A DNA stretch of 64,000 nucleotides from Candidatus Peregrinibacteria bacterium (GCA_018648865.1 JABGQH010000013.1:62001-126000); one strand, 5' to 3'; numbered from the stretch's first letter, positions 40,751 through 51,022 are shown. Numbers and translations are program-made. The notes: generated by a model from the sequence alone, not told the origin.

Positions 40751-41825
40751 AAACGTAGGTTAATTGTTCTTCTGTTAGAGCAAGCCCAGAAGGTAAATAA
40801 AATCCTCTTTTAGAAATATCTTGGGTCACTGGGTACTTATCATCTGTTCTGTATGGGTCTGCAATGGGCATAGAAGAGATTGAATAAAAGAAATCCCTAG
40901 TGTCTACTCCTTTTTCTTGTAGAGCACTCCTAAGCTCATCTTTTGTAAGAGGAAATGAATTCTCTACCAAGATTCCATACATCCAATAAACATTTTCTGC
41001 GTAGTCTTTTGTAATAGGAAGCCTAAGCCCATCAATATCTTTTAATTGTGATGTGTAATTACTAGCCATCCATTTTTTATGAGCCAAGAATGTATCAACC
41101 GATTCTGTTTGCCCTAGCCCAAGTGCTGCTTGCATATTGGTCATTCTATAATTGTATCCAACCTCTTTGTGCCAAAATCGTTTGTTAGAATCATGTGCCA
41201 AGTCTTTTAAGCTGCGAGCTCTAGCGGCTATTTCATCATCATTAGTCACTAGCATTCCGCCTTCTCCTGTAGAGATAATTTTATTTCCATAAAAACTAAA
41301 GCATCCAACTGTTCCTATTCCCCCACACTTTTTGCCTTTGTAGGTTCCACCATGCACTTCTGCGGCATCTTCTATTACATATAGATTATGCTTTTCGGCT
41401 AGCACGAGTATTGGGTCCATATCTGCACTATGCCCATAGATGTGTACTGGCATTATTGCCTTTGTACGATCTGTAATCTTAGAAGCAATTTGATCTGTAT
41501 CTATACAATACGTTTCTGGATCAACATCTACAAATACTGGAGTTGCTCCTGTGTATAAAACAGCATCCAAGCAAGCAATCATAGTAAAATCAGGGAGGAT
41601 TACTTCGTCTCCCTTACCAATATTTAATGAAGTTAGAGCTAAGTGAAGTGCAGACGTTCCACTTGTAACAGTAATTGCATGTTTAACGTCTATAAACGCA
41701 GCAAAAGTTTCCTCGAACAAAGAAATATATTTACCAGCAGAAGATATCCACCCTGTTTCTAGGGCATCTAAAACATACTTTTTTGCGCCATCTGCGATAA
41801 CTGGTTCATTAACAGGAACTTTCAC
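40719..41825 (-). CDS. DegT/DnrJ/EryC1/StrS family sugar aminotransferase
   Basis: 368 residues. PLP-dependent amination of a nucleotide-linked keto sugar. Motifs: VTSGTSALHLAL (residues ~55-66), VIEDAAEVHGGTYKGKKCG with the cofactor Asp, SFYGNKIISTGEGGMLVTND with the PLP lysine, and YNYRMTNMQAALGLGQ. Adjacent cupin and GT2 genes suggest synthesis and transfer of an amino sugar. Confidence 0.93.
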   Translation of the reverse strand: MKVPVNEPVIADGAKKYVLDALETGWISSAGKYISLFEETFAAFIDVKHAITVTSGTSALHLALTSLNIGKGDEVILPDFTMIACLDAVLYTGATPVFVDVDPETYCIDTDQIASKITDRTKAIMPVHIYGHSADMDPILVLAEKHNLYVIEDAAEVHGGTYKGKKCGGIGTVGCFSFYGNKIISTGEGGMLVTNDDEIAARARSLKDLAHDSNKRFWHKEVGYNYRMTNMQAALGLGQTESVDTFLAHKKWMASNYTSQLKDIDGLRLPITKDYAENVYWMYGILVENSFPLTKDELRSALQEKGVDTRDFFYSISSMPIADPYRTDDKYPVTQDISKRGFYLPSGLALTEEQLTYVCDVIKEIATS

Positions 41826-41866
41826 AAAAACAGTATGGAATAAAGAGGCAAAATGAACAATCTGAT

Positions 41867-42280
41867 CTACGAGTTCTTATAAACCTTTGCTCCGTTGTCA
41901 CCAAGGAAAGGGCCTTGTTTTACCTCTATCATGCGAGCTTCTTCTATAACTTCAACACTGTGGCCACCTCTTAAAAATAAGAGAAAATCACCCTCAGAAA
42001 GCTCGTGTTCACCCAGTACATTCCATTCTTCGTCTGTTACTGTGGCCTTTACTTTTCCTTTTTCTATGTATAGGAACTCAGAAACTCTTTCTATTGGGAT
42101 AGATCTACTGGGATGCAAATGTGGTTCTACTTTGTATCCAGTTGGACGTTCCATTAATCCAATTTGCAAAGAATCCTCTGGATTGTTTAAAAAATTAACA
42201 CCGTCTGGAGCAGATAATGAGCTACTAAAAAACATGGCATACAACACACCATCTTTTTCTATTTTTATAGGTGTACTCAT
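41867..42280 (-). CDS. cupin-domain protein
   Basis: 137 residues with a single cupin barrel: KVEPHLHPSRSIPIERVSEFLYIEKGKVKA (motif 1, His and Glu ligands) and LSEGDFLLFLRGGHSVEVIEE (motif 2). It is next to the sugar aminotransferase and may be a sugar isomerase/epimerase-type or sensor cupin; the sequence does not decide. Confidence 0.78.
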   Translation of the reverse strand: MSTPIKIEKDGVLYAMFFSSSLSAPDGVNFLNNPEDSLQIGLMERPTGYKVEPHLHPSRSIPIERVSEFLYIEKGKVKATVTDEEWNVLGEHELSEGDFLLFLRGGHSVEVIEEARMIEVKQGPFLGDNGAKVYKNS

Positions 42281-42285
42281 ATTAA

Positions 42286-43455
42286 TTATTGGGTAATTGA
42301 TTTAATTGTTCTACTCATTCTGCTTTTCCAGCTATACCAAAGCGCTAGCTCGTTCTGTTTCTCTTTCCTTTTTTTAGAATCTTGATCAGTTTCATTTATT
42401 GCTTTTCGTATAGCAGATGCAAAAGACTCAGGATCACCAGCGCCTGCAAAATAAACTGATGATTCATCTACAACATCACGAAGTGGCAAAATATCAGCAC
42501 AGACTATTGGTTTAGCGGCAGCCAGATACTCAAATAATTTAAGTGGAGATGTGTCCCTTTGAAAAAATGGATGATCTGTTTTTGGTGCAGGGTAAACCAA
42601 AACATCACAAGCATTTAAAATAGAAGGAACTTTATCTGCAGCCACTCTATCTTTAAAAATGATATCTTCTTCTGTTAACTCAAGATCTCTAGCTACTCGT
42701 AAATATTTTACTTTCCAACTAATAGGACCACCAACAATGCAACCTGTAACCTTGGCTCCCTCTTTTTTTAGGATGGAAATTGCATGAATCAATTCTAGAA
42801 TCCCTTTTTCTATTGTATTTCTTGTTACAAAAGAACCAACATAACCAATAATCGCACGATCCCTTGGTAAAGATAATTCAGCTCGTACATTTTCTACCAA
42901 ATCCAAATTACTAAAACGATCAAGTCTAACTCCGTCTCCCTCTACAATCATGTTAGATGTTGCTACCCCCATACTCCCAAGCTCTTCTTTTAATGGTCTA
43001 GTTAAACAAATAACCTTTGCGCATTTATTTAGGGCAGATACTAAGTTTTTGCGTCTTCTTCTTGGGATTGTATGCATTTCTGCAGCTACAGGAGTTTTTA
43101 AATGTACCAAAGTTCTAAGCACTTCTGCAGAACGCACATATACCAAATCATAATTTTGTGAATTTAAAAACTTTCTTAAAGCAAAACGATAAAAGTACAT
43201 CAAGACAATAAATCTAAATGCTCCTGGAATCCATCGTGCAGAAGCTGCATTAAAATGATGCAAATAACGAATTCCAAAATTATCTGGCAGATTATAGTAA
43301 TCATGCGCAGGTTCTGTAATTAAATTACGAATACGAGGACAAATAATGGTTACTTCGTGCCCTAGCTCCACAAGCGAACTGCAAACCTCTGCAATCTGCT
43401 TTCCGTGGGCTTTTTCTGTAGGAAACCGTGTATGGGTGACGTAAGCGATATTCAT
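42286..43455 (-). CDS. GT4-type glycosyltransferase
   Basis: 389 residues, GT-B fold. N-terminal NIAYVTHTRFPTEKAHGKQI, centre IIGYVGSFVTRNTIEKGILEL, and C-terminal VLVYPAPKTDHPFFQRDTSPLKLFEYLAAAKPIVC-type donor site with LKLFEYLAAAKP. It ends four bases before the cupin start region. Substrate unknown. Confidence 0.85.
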   Translation of the reverse strand: MNIAYVTHTRFPTEKAHGKQIAEVCSSLVELGHEVTIICPRIRNLITEPAHDYYNLPDNFGIRYLHHFNAASARWIPGAFRFIVLMYFYRFALRKFLNSQNYDLVYVRSAEVLRTLVHLKTPVAAEMHTIPRRRRKNLVSALNKCAKVICLTRPLKEELGSMGVATSNMIVEGDGVRLDRFSNLDLVENVRAELSLPRDRAIIGYVGSFVTRNTIEKGILELIHAISILKKEGAKVTGCIVGGPISWKVKYLRVARDLELTEEDIIFKDRVAADKVPSILNACDVLVYPAPKTDHPFFQRDTSPLKLFEYLAAAKPIVCADILPLRDVVDESSVYFAGAGDPESFASAIRKAINETDQDSKKRKEKQNELALWYSWKSRMSRTIKSITQ

Positions 43456-43557
43456 AAATATTCAATACGCATAATACTCTACATCAATAATAGGTATATG
43501 TAGGAATCATACGCAGGATTATTTCCATTGATTCGAATTGAAAGCTACCATTCTGGT

Positions 43558-44526
43558 ATGCCCACTAAGCATATTTTGGCATTCGGCTATCACGACCAAC
43601 AAGCCCAAAGGCATTGGGGGATAAAAAAACAGCTAAATAAACAGGGTGGAACTGTTACTGAATGTCATACAGACAAGAATGGGCTTATAAGAAAATATGC
43701 CTCTTTAACAGTCTGTTATTTAAAAAATAGCAGAAAAGTAAACACAGTACTTGTTACGTTCCCCGGGCATTACTTAATGCCATTAGCTTGGGCATTAACC
43801 AGATTCCCAAGAAAGAAATTAGTATTTGATGTGTTTATTTCTTTGTGGGACACAATAGTAGATGACAGAAAAAAAGTATCTAAGTGGAATCCCTATTCTT
43901 GGTTTTTATACTGCGTTGATTTTGTATCGTGCCACGCAGCAGATGAAATTTTAATAGATACAAAAACCCATCGTGAATTTTTTATAAAAAAATTCCGCAT
44001 TAACCCAAAGAAAATTAATGTTTTGTATTTGGGCACTCGGGAGGATGTTTTTTGCCCATCTAAAGTTAAAAAAGAGAAAAGTGATACAAAAGAAGTGCTG
44101 TTTTTTGGCTCTTACATCCCATTACAAGGCATTGAGCATATCATTGAGGCAGCAGCAATATTGGAACCAATAGAGCCAGATATTCACTTTAAATTAATAG
44201 GATCTGGGCAAACACATAATCAAATGAAAGAAATGGCAGAAAAAAAAGAAGTAAAAAATATTTCTTTTGAAAAGAGGGTATCTATGACAGAGCTACCAGA
44301 AATAATTAGAAAATCTGATCTGTGTCTTGGAATATTTGGAACATCCAAGAAATCAAATCGTGTAATTCCACATAAAGTATATGACGCACTAGGATGCGGA
44401 GTCCCTGTACTTACCAGAGACAGCGATGCAATTAGAGAACTATTTGCACACGATAAGATGGTTACACTTTGCAAAGCAGGTGATGCACAAGATATTGCAG
44501 AAAAGATTCAAACTATTTTTAATTAA
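43558..44526 (+). CDS. GT4-like glycosyltransferase
   Basis: 322 residues from ATG 43558 (MPTKHILAFGYHDQQ); an upstream TTG at 43528 is in frame but less likely. GT-B fold with EVLFFGSYIPLQGIEHIIEA and donor-binding VIPHKVYDALGCGVPVLTRD. It is divergent from the preceding gene and is followed by the GT39 gene five bases on. Confidence 0.83.
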   Translation: MPTKHILAFGYHDQQAQRHWGIKKQLNKQGGTVTECHTDKNGLIRKYASLTVCYLKNSRKVNTVLVTFPGHYLMPLAWALTRFPRKKLVFDVFISLWDTIVDDRKKVSKWNPYSWFLYCVDFVSCHAADEILIDTKTHREFFIKKFRINPKKINVLYLGTREDVFCPSKVKKEKSDTKEVLFFGSYIPLQGIEHIIEAAAILEPIEPDIHFKLIGSGQTHNQMKEMAEKKEVKNISFEKRVSMTELPEIIRKSDLCLGIFGTSKKSNRVIPHKVYDALGCGVPVLTRDSDAIRELFAHDKMVTLCKAGDAQDIAEKIQTIFN

Positions 44527-44530
44527 TTAA

Positions 44531-45922
44531 ATGAATAAATTTATAAAAAATTGGTGGCCAGAAATGATTATTACAATATTCGCTGGATTCTTTTTCCTCC
44601 GTGAACTTGATACTTTCCCCGCCGCATGGACAGACGATAGTCTATTTATGATTGTTTCTAGGGAAATCGCAGCAGGTAGAGGATATCTGCTACCAATACT
44701 TGGTAACGAGTGGTCTTTTCCATACATTTTGGCTGTAGGTCCTACGTTACTTTTACCTGTTGCATTGTTTATTAAAGTATTTGGCTTTTCTGTAGAAGCC
44801 GCTCGAATCCCAATGGTCTTGTACATGATACTAGCTACAATCACCTTCTATTTACTAAGCAAAAAAATAAGTAACAAGAACTCCGCTAGATGGTCTGCTC
44901 TTTTACTTGTAACGCTTTCTGCTTTTGTTAATACGGGCAAGGTTGTTATGGGGGAAATACCTGCAATGTTCTGGCTATTACTTGGCCTATTGCTCTTATT
45001 AAAAAGAGAAAAGTCTTGGAAAAGGGACGCAGTTATAGGGCTCTGCCTTGGCTTGAGTGTGGTGACGAAGCTCACAATGGGGCTTATATATCCCGCGATT
45101 GGCGTTGCTTGGATAGCTGCACTTTTATCAAAGAAATATAAAAAAACATTATCACTAACCAGAATTGGAATAGTCGCCTTACTAGTTTATATACCACTAA
45201 GAATTACTGAAATGTCGCAAGCTACAGGGCTTTCTGGTGATTTTGAATTTATGTTTTCAAGCAATAGTGGAGGAATAAATATTCTTCACGGACATCCAGA
45301 AATACTTTTACGCCCTCAATTTTTGTATTACCAAATTCTACTTTTGTTTGGAGCTATTGGACTGTTAAGCATTCGAAAAAATCTGAATAAGACAATCGCA
45401 ATAATAGTCTCTACATTAATCGTAGGATTCACATTGTATTTCTTGAGCAGCTTTGGATGGTACAGGCATTTACTACCTGCACACATACTATTAATTCCAT
45501 TTGCAGTAATAGGAATACAAAGGATTGGACAGAGGTTCCACAAAATTATTTCAATACTAATTCTTCTTTTCTTTATATCTGGTCAATTCTGGTGGCAAAT
45601 TACTTACAAAGGATCTAGTAGAGATACAAGAGGAGCACAGGCAGCAATATATTTAGAAGAAAACTATAGAGATGTTCCTATGATTGTTCAGCAAGCAGAA
45701 GTATTTGTTAGACTACAAGAAAATCCAAATTGGTTGTTCCTAACAAACCCAATACTTACAAAGCGCCTTCCTAAAAATTTCACAACTCCTACCGCCGCGC
45801 AGCAGTGTATGTATTGGTTCATTGCTCTAGATAATCAGGGAAAGCAGGAATACAAAGATAGAATCACAGATACAGTTGTTAATAAATACAGCATTGTATC
45901 CCCACCAAAAAACTGCACTTAA
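44531..45922 (+). CDS. GT39/ArnT-type membrane glycosyltransferase
   Basis: 463 residues with about ten transmembrane helices. The first extracytoplasmic loop has AAWTDDSLFMIVSREIAAGR, the D-D and amphipathic helix of GT-C enzymes that use polyprenyl-phosphate sugars. Two helices later LSKKISNKNSARWSALLL is a typical cytoplasmic turn. It likely transfers a sugar outside the membrane, fitting nearby polyprenyl-phosphate GT2s. Confidence 0.82.
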   Translation: MNKFIKNWWPEMIITIFAGFFFLRELDTFPAAWTDDSLFMIVSREIAAGRGYLLPILGNEWSFPYILAVGPTLLLPVALFIKVFGFSVEAARIPMVLYMILATITFYLLSKKISNKNSARWSALLLVTLSAFVNTGKVVMGEIPAMFWLLLGLLLLLKREKSWKRDAVIGLCLGLSVVTKLTMGLIYPAIGVAWIAALLSKKYKKTLSLTRIGIVALLVYIPLRITEMSQATGLSGDFEFMFSSNSGGINILHGHPEILLRPQFLYYQILLLFGAIGLLSIRKNLNKTIAIIVSTLIVGFTLYFLSSFGWYRHLLPAHILLIPFAVIGIQRIGQRFHKIISILILLFFISGQFWWQITYKGSSRDTRGAQAAIYLEENYRDVPMIVQQAEVFVRLQENPNWLFLTNPILTKRLPKNFTTPTAAQQCMYWFIALDNQGKQEYKDRITDTVVNKYSIVSPPKNCT

Positions 45923-45951
45923 GTAAGTAATATCTCTATACTCTAAAAAGA

Positions 45952-46359
45952 ATGAAGCTCCCCTTTTCTAGCGCAGCGCAAAAAATAAACCCACATGCCG
46001 CGCAATTTTTGTTATATATATGCAGTGGCTCTATGGCTTTAGTTATAGATTTTGGAAGTTTTATGATTCTTCTTAATGTTGGCTTTTGGTATTTAGGATC
46101 ATCAATCGTTGGTAGCACTCTAGGTTTTTGTACTGCATTCCTTTCTCATAAATACTTAGTATTTAGAAAAGACAAAAAATTCTTAAAGCACTTGGGCAAA
46201 TACGCACTTGTGGACCTATTTAGTACAAGTATTGCAACTGCATTATTGTTTGCGTTAGTTGAGTTCTCTCCAATGGGAGAAGAACTAAGCAAGATTATAA
46301 GTATGGGGAGTGTGGTACTTTGGAACTTCTTTTTATATAAGTTTTTTGTTTATGTCTGA
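45952..46359 (+). CDS. GtrA-like membrane protein
   Basis: 135 residues, four transmembrane helices. QFLLYICSGSMALVIDFGSFMIL and GFCTAFLSHKYLVFRK match the GtrA pattern (f.r..lvG.....id......, nF...r.w.F). GtrA proteins are thought to flip polyprenyl-phosphate sugars. Its TGA stop overlaps the next gene's ATG by eight bases. Confidence 0.82.
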   Translation: MKLPFSSAAQKINPHAAQFLLYICSGSMALVIDFGSFMILLNVGFWYLGSSIVGSTLGFCTAFLSHKYLVFRKDKKFLKHLGKYALVDLFSTSIATALLFALVEFSPMGEELSKIISMGSVVLWNFFLYKFFVYV

Positions 46360-47140
46360 TCTAATTCCAATCAGCGTTCACATACTCACATATAATTCTG
46401 GTGAGACACTAGAAAATACTCTTATGAGTATTAAAGATTGTGAAGAAATTTTAGTAATAGATGGCGACAGTACAGACAACACTTTAGATATTGCCAGTAA
46501 ATACAATGCAAAAGTTATCAGCCAAGAAACTACTGGCAAGATTACAGATTTTTCAAGTGTTAGAAACCTAGCATTGGCAAACGCAAGCAAAGACTGGATT
46601 TTCGCATTGGATAGCGACGAAGTGGCAACTGAGGAGATTTTAGAATCTATGAAAGAAGCGGTAATTAAGAATGAAATTGCGGCCTTTTATGTAATACGAA
46701 AGTATGTTTTAAATGATGGAAGAGTTGTTGATTTCGCATCTACGTATCCAAATAAGAGACTCTATTTCTTTAATAAGAAAGCAATAAATAAATGGATAAA
46801 ACCAGTGCACGAAAGACCTGAACTTTGTGAATCTGTACCAGTTTACGATCTAGAAGGTGCATGCCTAGCACCACTTGGAAATAACGAAGATTATTGGAGG
46901 AAAAACAATCGATATCTAAAACTAGAGAGACAGAAATCAAAAAACAAAGGATGGAAACATTGGCTTGTAAGTCGCCTGTTCCACACAACCAGATCTAGGA
47001 GTATCGCATTAATTAGGATAATGATAATTTGGGGAATCCCAAGAAAAGGAGTCCGACTTCCTTTGCGCTATGAAATTGCACGCTTGATATATGGGCTCAA
47101 GTTAATCTATGTAACTTGTCCTTTAGTTAATAAGAAATAG
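46352..47140 (+). CDS. GT2 glycosyltransferase
   Basis: 262 residues from ATG 46352 (MSDLIPISVHILTYNSGETL), GT-A fold. SVHILTYNSGETLENTLMS, LVIDGDSTDNTLDIA and the metal-binding WIFALDSDEVATEE are the family core. The end (residues 215-262) is hydrophobic/basic. It overlaps GtrA. Sequence resembles KDO-transferase-linked WaaE-type beta-glucosyltransferases, but the substrate is not certain. Confidence 0.87.
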   Translation: MSDLIPISVHILTYNSGETLENTLMSIKDCEEILVIDGDSTDNTLDIASKYNAKVISQETTGKITDFSSVRNLALANASKDWIFALDSDEVATEEILESMKEAVIKNEIAAFYVIRKYVLNDGRVVDFASTYPNKRLYFFNKKAINKWIKPVHERPELCESVPVYDLEGACLAPLGNNEDYWRKNNRYLKLERQKSKNKGWKHWLVSRLFHTTRSRSIALIRIMIIWGIPRKGVRLPLRYEIARLIYGLKLIYVTCPLVNKK

Positions 47141-47145
47141 AATAT

Positions 47146-47775
47146 CTATTTCTTAGCTTTTATAAGGTAATTCAGCCTAGAATCATGCATTCCGGTGTCA
47201 TTTTCTATCTGCTGAACATCTTTGAATCCTAAATCTTTAAGAGCTTTTATCATGTCTTTAACTGGATACATCCATTTATGAACATCAAAATCATCAGTGT
47301 CTTCTGATTTAAACTTTCCAAATAAATGTTTATTAACATTGTCTAAATCTTCACCTTCTAAAAGCCCCTTAGCTATTGCTTCTATATCTGGAGTAGAAAC
47401 TCGTAACACTCCCTCTGGCTGCAAAATACGATAAAACTCTTTTAAGATATGTTCGTTGTGGTGCTTTCTAAAATGTTCAAGCGTTGCGCAAGAAATAATC
47501 TCTGCAATCACAGAATTTTCTATTGGGAATTTTTTCCTTATATCAAATACCAAATCCACTTGCGGGAAAGGTATTATATCCACATTCAAAAACTCCTTTG
47601 GGTTATATGGATTTCTACCACCACAGATATCTAGCTTTGCCCCTTTTAATCCTTTTACTTGCCATTCCTGTGCTCTTTTAGAGCACTTGGCTTTGGAATG
47701 GGAATCCTTTGCCCATCCATATATAAACCTAAAACGACGGATTGCTCTGTAATGACGATCAAGAAACTTTTTCAC
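47146..47775 (-). CDS. SAM-dependent methyltransferase
   Basis: 209 residues, class I. AKLDICGGRNPYNPKEFLNVD (motif I), IAEIISCATLEHFRKHH (motif IV) and FYRILQPEGVLRVSTPDIE. It resembles the group often found in glycan clusters (predicted SAM-methyltransferases with cxxxEH motif). The N-terminal 40 residues are basic with no signal peptide. Confidence 0.82.
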   Translation of the reverse strand: MKKFLDRHYRAIRRFRFIYGWAKDSHSKAKCSKRAQEWQVKGLKGAKLDICGGRNPYNPKEFLNVDIIPFPQVDLVFDIRKKFPIENSVIAEIISCATLEHFRKHHNEHILKEFYRILQPEGVLRVSTPDIEAIAKGLLEGEDLDNVNKHLFGKFKSEDTDDFDVHKWMYPVKDMIKALKDLGFKDVQQIENDTGMHDSRLNYLIKAKK

Positions 47776-47822
47776 AAGACATATAGTAGAAGAAATCGCC
47801 TTAAATCAATACACTAAAACAT

Positions 47823-48854
47823 ATGAAACGAGATTACGCACAACTACTGCCATATATTTTCAAAAAGTTTAGTATTTTAAGTGCGCGTCGTACCCTGTTA
47901 CCTACAGTTAAATATTACTGTTCACGCAAGGCTCTACCCGCATCAGATAAACCTGCATTATTTACAATGAACATACTGCCACCTATGGCAACTGTGTGGT
48001 ACGAAATGGTTTGTAGAAATTTAGGAGACTCTGTTGATATTGTAATTTTTGACTGCTCTGGAAAGTTAAATCCAAAAGATTTCCCTCGTGCAAAAGTTCA
48101 AAAGTTTTTAAATAAATATGCAGCTACAAAATCAGACGAATTTATTCAACATATTGCAAAAAACAGGCGTATTGCATGGATATGTGACGACGATATGTTC
48201 CCAATGAGTAATAAAATGTTAGATGTTCTAAAGAAAGAATTTAATGAGCCAAATACAGCGACTGTTAGTTTTAGACCTCGTGAGTGGTGGCATTACCAGA
48301 TAGATGGCAAAAAATACAAACCAAGTAGTAGTTACTGCATCGCATTTAACCGCGATATTTTCTGGGAAAAAGAAAAATTATCACTCGCTCCTTGTAATGG
48401 TAACGAGCATCCATCACTTATTGGCAAGCCACCAAATAGATACGACACTTTTGATAAGGCAAACGAGACACTGCTAGAAAAAGGATACCGATGTTATATA
48501 GTTCCAAAAGAAGAAGAGGATGAATACTACGCAGGCTTTAGCGGTGTAAGTGGTGCTGTAATGCTTTTAAATCATTTTAAAACTCCAGAACAAGTTATTA
48601 ACTACTATTTAACTCCACCCAAGGAAGCATGGAGTGGGAATATGCTATTTGGCACACTGCAAGCAATGATCAGCATTAGTGTGATACAAGAAGTTTACGA
48701 AAAAATTAAAGGACACAAATATCCATTAAAATCTCTACCAAGTAGAGAGCAATTAGAAAAAATACTTAATGATCACAAAGAATATTTAAGAGATGACCAA
48801 GATATTTCGCGAGTATACGAAACCAGAGAACGATTATTAAATGCACTTAAATAA
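47823..48854 (+). CDS. uncharacterised protein, possible GT-A-fold transferase
   Basis: 343 residues, soluble. AWICDDDMFPMSNKMLDVLKK has an aspartate triad like the DxD of GT-A glycosyltransferases, preceded by PMATVWYEMVCRNLGDSVDI, which looks like an N-terminal nucleotide-binding strand-helix. The end is a helical bundle. No standard family recognised. A divergent neighbour and convergent GT4 place it in the glycan island. Confidence 0.55.
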   Translation: MKRDYAQLLPYIFKKFSILSARRTLLPTVKYYCSRKALPASDKPALFTMNILPPMATVWYEMVCRNLGDSVDIVIFDCSGKLNPKDFPRAKVQKFLNKYAATKSDEFIQHIAKNRRIAWICDDDMFPMSNKMLDVLKKEFNEPNTATVSFRPREWWHYQIDGKKYKPSSSYCIAFNRDIFWEKEKLSLAPCNGNEHPSLIGKPPNRYDTFDKANETLLEKGYRCYIVPKEEEDEYYAGFSGVSGAVMLLNHFKTPEQVINYYLTPPKEAWSGNMLFGTLQAMISISVIQEVYEKIKGHKYPLKSLPSREQLEKILNDHKEYLRDDQDISRVYETRERLLNALK

Positions 48855-48855
48855 C

Positions 48856-49866
48856 TTAAGCCATTTCTTCTACTAAACGTTTTATAAGACTAGAGAGACT
48901 GTGCTTAGTACAAATATCCGATCTTAGACTATTTGAAAGTGCATTATATTCTTCACCTGATAAACCAGATAAATAAGAAACAGATTCTGCGATAGAAGAT
49001 GCATCTACTGCTCGGCATTCTTCTGGAATAGAGGAATGAACAGCCGACGCAAGTGAAACAACAGGGCAACCACAAGACATTGCCTCTAGCACTGCCTTAT
49101 CTAAGCTTGTTGTACTAGCATGCAAAAATGCAAAAGAGTTTTTAAGTAGTGGCACAACCTGTTCTTGAGTCATTGATTTAATAATTACACGATTCTCTAT
49201 CCCATTATTTAATAAAAATTCTTTTATCTCTTTCAAGAACTCTTTGTCTTCTTTTGTAATCGCTACTCCTATTATGGAAAAGTTAAATCTTTCTGGCATT
49301 AACAAAAATGCATTTAAAAGCAATATAAGCTGTTTGGATTTTGTTATGCGGCCAATAGTCACTAATTGATTTTTATCATTGTGACCGCCCATAGAAAACT
49401 GATCTGAATCTATTCCATGACCCATCAATACACTTTTTTTCGTATTTAGAGGCATGCCATGCTCTGACGCACTAAATATCTTTTTAACAATAAAGGTAGA
49501 GAATTTTAATGGCCATCTGGTTCCACGTGCTTCATACCAAAGCATTACACGCTTTCTTAAGATGAGAGATACAGGGAATCCCAATACAACCCAAATAGGA
49601 GTCATGTGAACTAATATTACGTCGTAGTCTTTTCTATATTTAATAAGGTATTTCCAATATCTAAGAATCTGAACAATCCGATAAGATCCTTTTTCTTTTT
49701 TTAAAGAATGCACAAACACATTGTCTGGCAGATCAAACAAATCTGTGTACTGAGCTACTGCGTGCACATGCTCGCAGTTAACAGCAAACTCTTTTATCCA
49801 ACGATGAAAGAACCCTAGTATTGGGTCTGATACATCTATTTTCTGCGTGACCAATAAAATATTCAT
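48856..49866 (-). CDS. GT4-type glycosyltransferase
   Basis: 336 residues, GT-B fold. NILLVTQKIDVSDPILGFFH at the N-terminus, LVTIGRITKSKQLILLLNAF at the middle and AFLHASTTSLDKAVLEAMSC (E-x7-E-like) at the donor site. It overlaps the next upstream gene at 49866 by one base. Three such genes lie in tandem (48856-52099). Confidence 0.85.
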   Translation of the reverse strand: MNILLVTQKIDVSDPILGFFHRWIKEFAVNCEHVHAVAQYTDLFDLPDNVFVHSLKKEKGSYRIVQILRYWKYLIKYRKDYDVILVHMTPIWVVLGFPVSLILRKRVMLWYEARGTRWPLKFSTFIVKKIFSASEHGMPLNTKKSVLMGHGIDSDQFSMGGHNDKNQLVTIGRITKSKQLILLLNAFLLMPERFNFSIIGVAITKEDKEFLKEIKEFLLNNGIENRVIIKSMTQEQVVPLLKNSFAFLHASTTSLDKAVLEAMSCGCPVVSLASAVHSSIPEECRAVDASSIAESVSYLSGLSGEEYNALSNSLRSDICTKHSLSSLIKRLVEEMA

Positions 49867-51020
49867 TATTGACTAGAGGAATTGTCTGAACTTGCAGAAA
49901 GAGATTGAAGGAATGAAGCATAATTCGCAACAAGAATTTTCTTATCAAACTTGTCCCGAATGTCGGTAGCATTCTGACCCATTCTTTCCCTCCAAACATT
50001 ATCAGAAAGTAGGAGCGCAATCTTTTCGGCAATGTCAGCTGGTTCCCCTGTAGTCATTAGACCGTTCTCTCCATTTACAATAACTTCTGGCATTACTCCA
50101 ACAGGAGTAGCTATTACAGGCAATCCGCATGCCATAGCCTCTAGAACAACTCTAGGCCCTCCTTCACTTGCAGAAACCATTACAAGCATACGAGCACGTT
50201 GCATTTGTTTAATAACATCGTCTCTTGTAGGTAGCCATCCTGCAAAAGTTACTCTGTCTTCAATTTTTAATGACTTAGAAATCCTCTCATAGTGTTTTCT
50301 TTGTGGGCCATCACCTAGAACAATAAGTGAAACACCAGAAAGACTAGCAACAGCAGCCAGCAATCTATCTAGCTTTTTGTTTGCAACCAATCGACCAACA
50401 AAAACTACGTCTACATCTTTTTCTGTATCAGAGAATTTTTTAGAACTCTCTGAATCAAGATAAAAAGAAGGGACAGTATGAATCCTCTCTTCAGAAACTC
50501 CCCAATCTACCAAAGTTGATTTAACTGAATTATTTACGGTTCTTATTGCTGTAGCACTGCGCGCCTCCCCTGGTAATACCCACCTAGAAATTATACGTCC
50601 AATACGCTCAGAGATAGAGGAAGGGCTTGGAAAACCAACTAAGTGATGCAACTCTAATGCAAAAGGAATATTAGATTTCTCATGTAGTTTCATAGCCCCC
50701 ATGCCATTATAGAAAGGAGGATATTCATGAACTGTTAAAACACTATGCCCATGTTCATTTATTAATTTTTCTCCCTCTTTAGCTACCCACCAAGGTTGTC
50801 GCAAAAGTGAATAAGGACTTGGATGGAAAAATACATTAGGAAGTTCTGGAAAGTTAATTTCTGTTAATGGATTGCTTTTTGCTCTCTGGTTTTTTGGCAT
50901 TCTTGGGCACAAAACATCAATCCTATCCCAATGAGTTTTAAACTCATCTAACGTATACCAGAACGCACCTCTTTTACCTTGAACCGCCATTCTGTCACCT
51001 GAAATCATTAGTAAATTCAT
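49866..51020 (-). CDS. GT4-type glycosyltransferase
   Basis: 384 residues, GT-B fold. VDVVFVGRLVANKKLDRLLA and the donor-site motif SASEGGPRVVLEAMACGLPV are clear. The N-terminal domain has an unusual opening (MNLLMISGDRMAVQGKRGAF). It is part of the tandem of three GT4 genes; spacing to its neighbours is one to three bases. Confidence 0.9.
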   Translation of the reverse strand: MNLLMISGDRMAVQGKRGAFWYTLDEFKTHWDRIDVLCPRMPKNQRAKSNPLTEINFPELPNVFFHPSPYSLLRQPWWVAKEGEKLINEHGHSVLTVHEYPPFYNGMGAMKLHEKSNIPFALELHHLVGFPSPSSISERIGRIISRWVLPGEARSATAIRTVNNSVKSTLVDWGVSEERIHTVPSFYLDSESSKKFSDTEKDVDVVFVGRLVANKKLDRLLAAVASLSGVSLIVLGDGPQRKHYERISKSLKIEDRVTFAGWLPTRDDVIKQMQRARMLVMVSASEGGPRVVLEAMACGLPVIATPVGVMPEVIVNGENGLMTTGEPADIAEKIALLLSDNVWRERMGQNATDIRDKFDKKILVANYASFLQSLSASSDNSSSQ

Positions 51021-51022
51021 AA

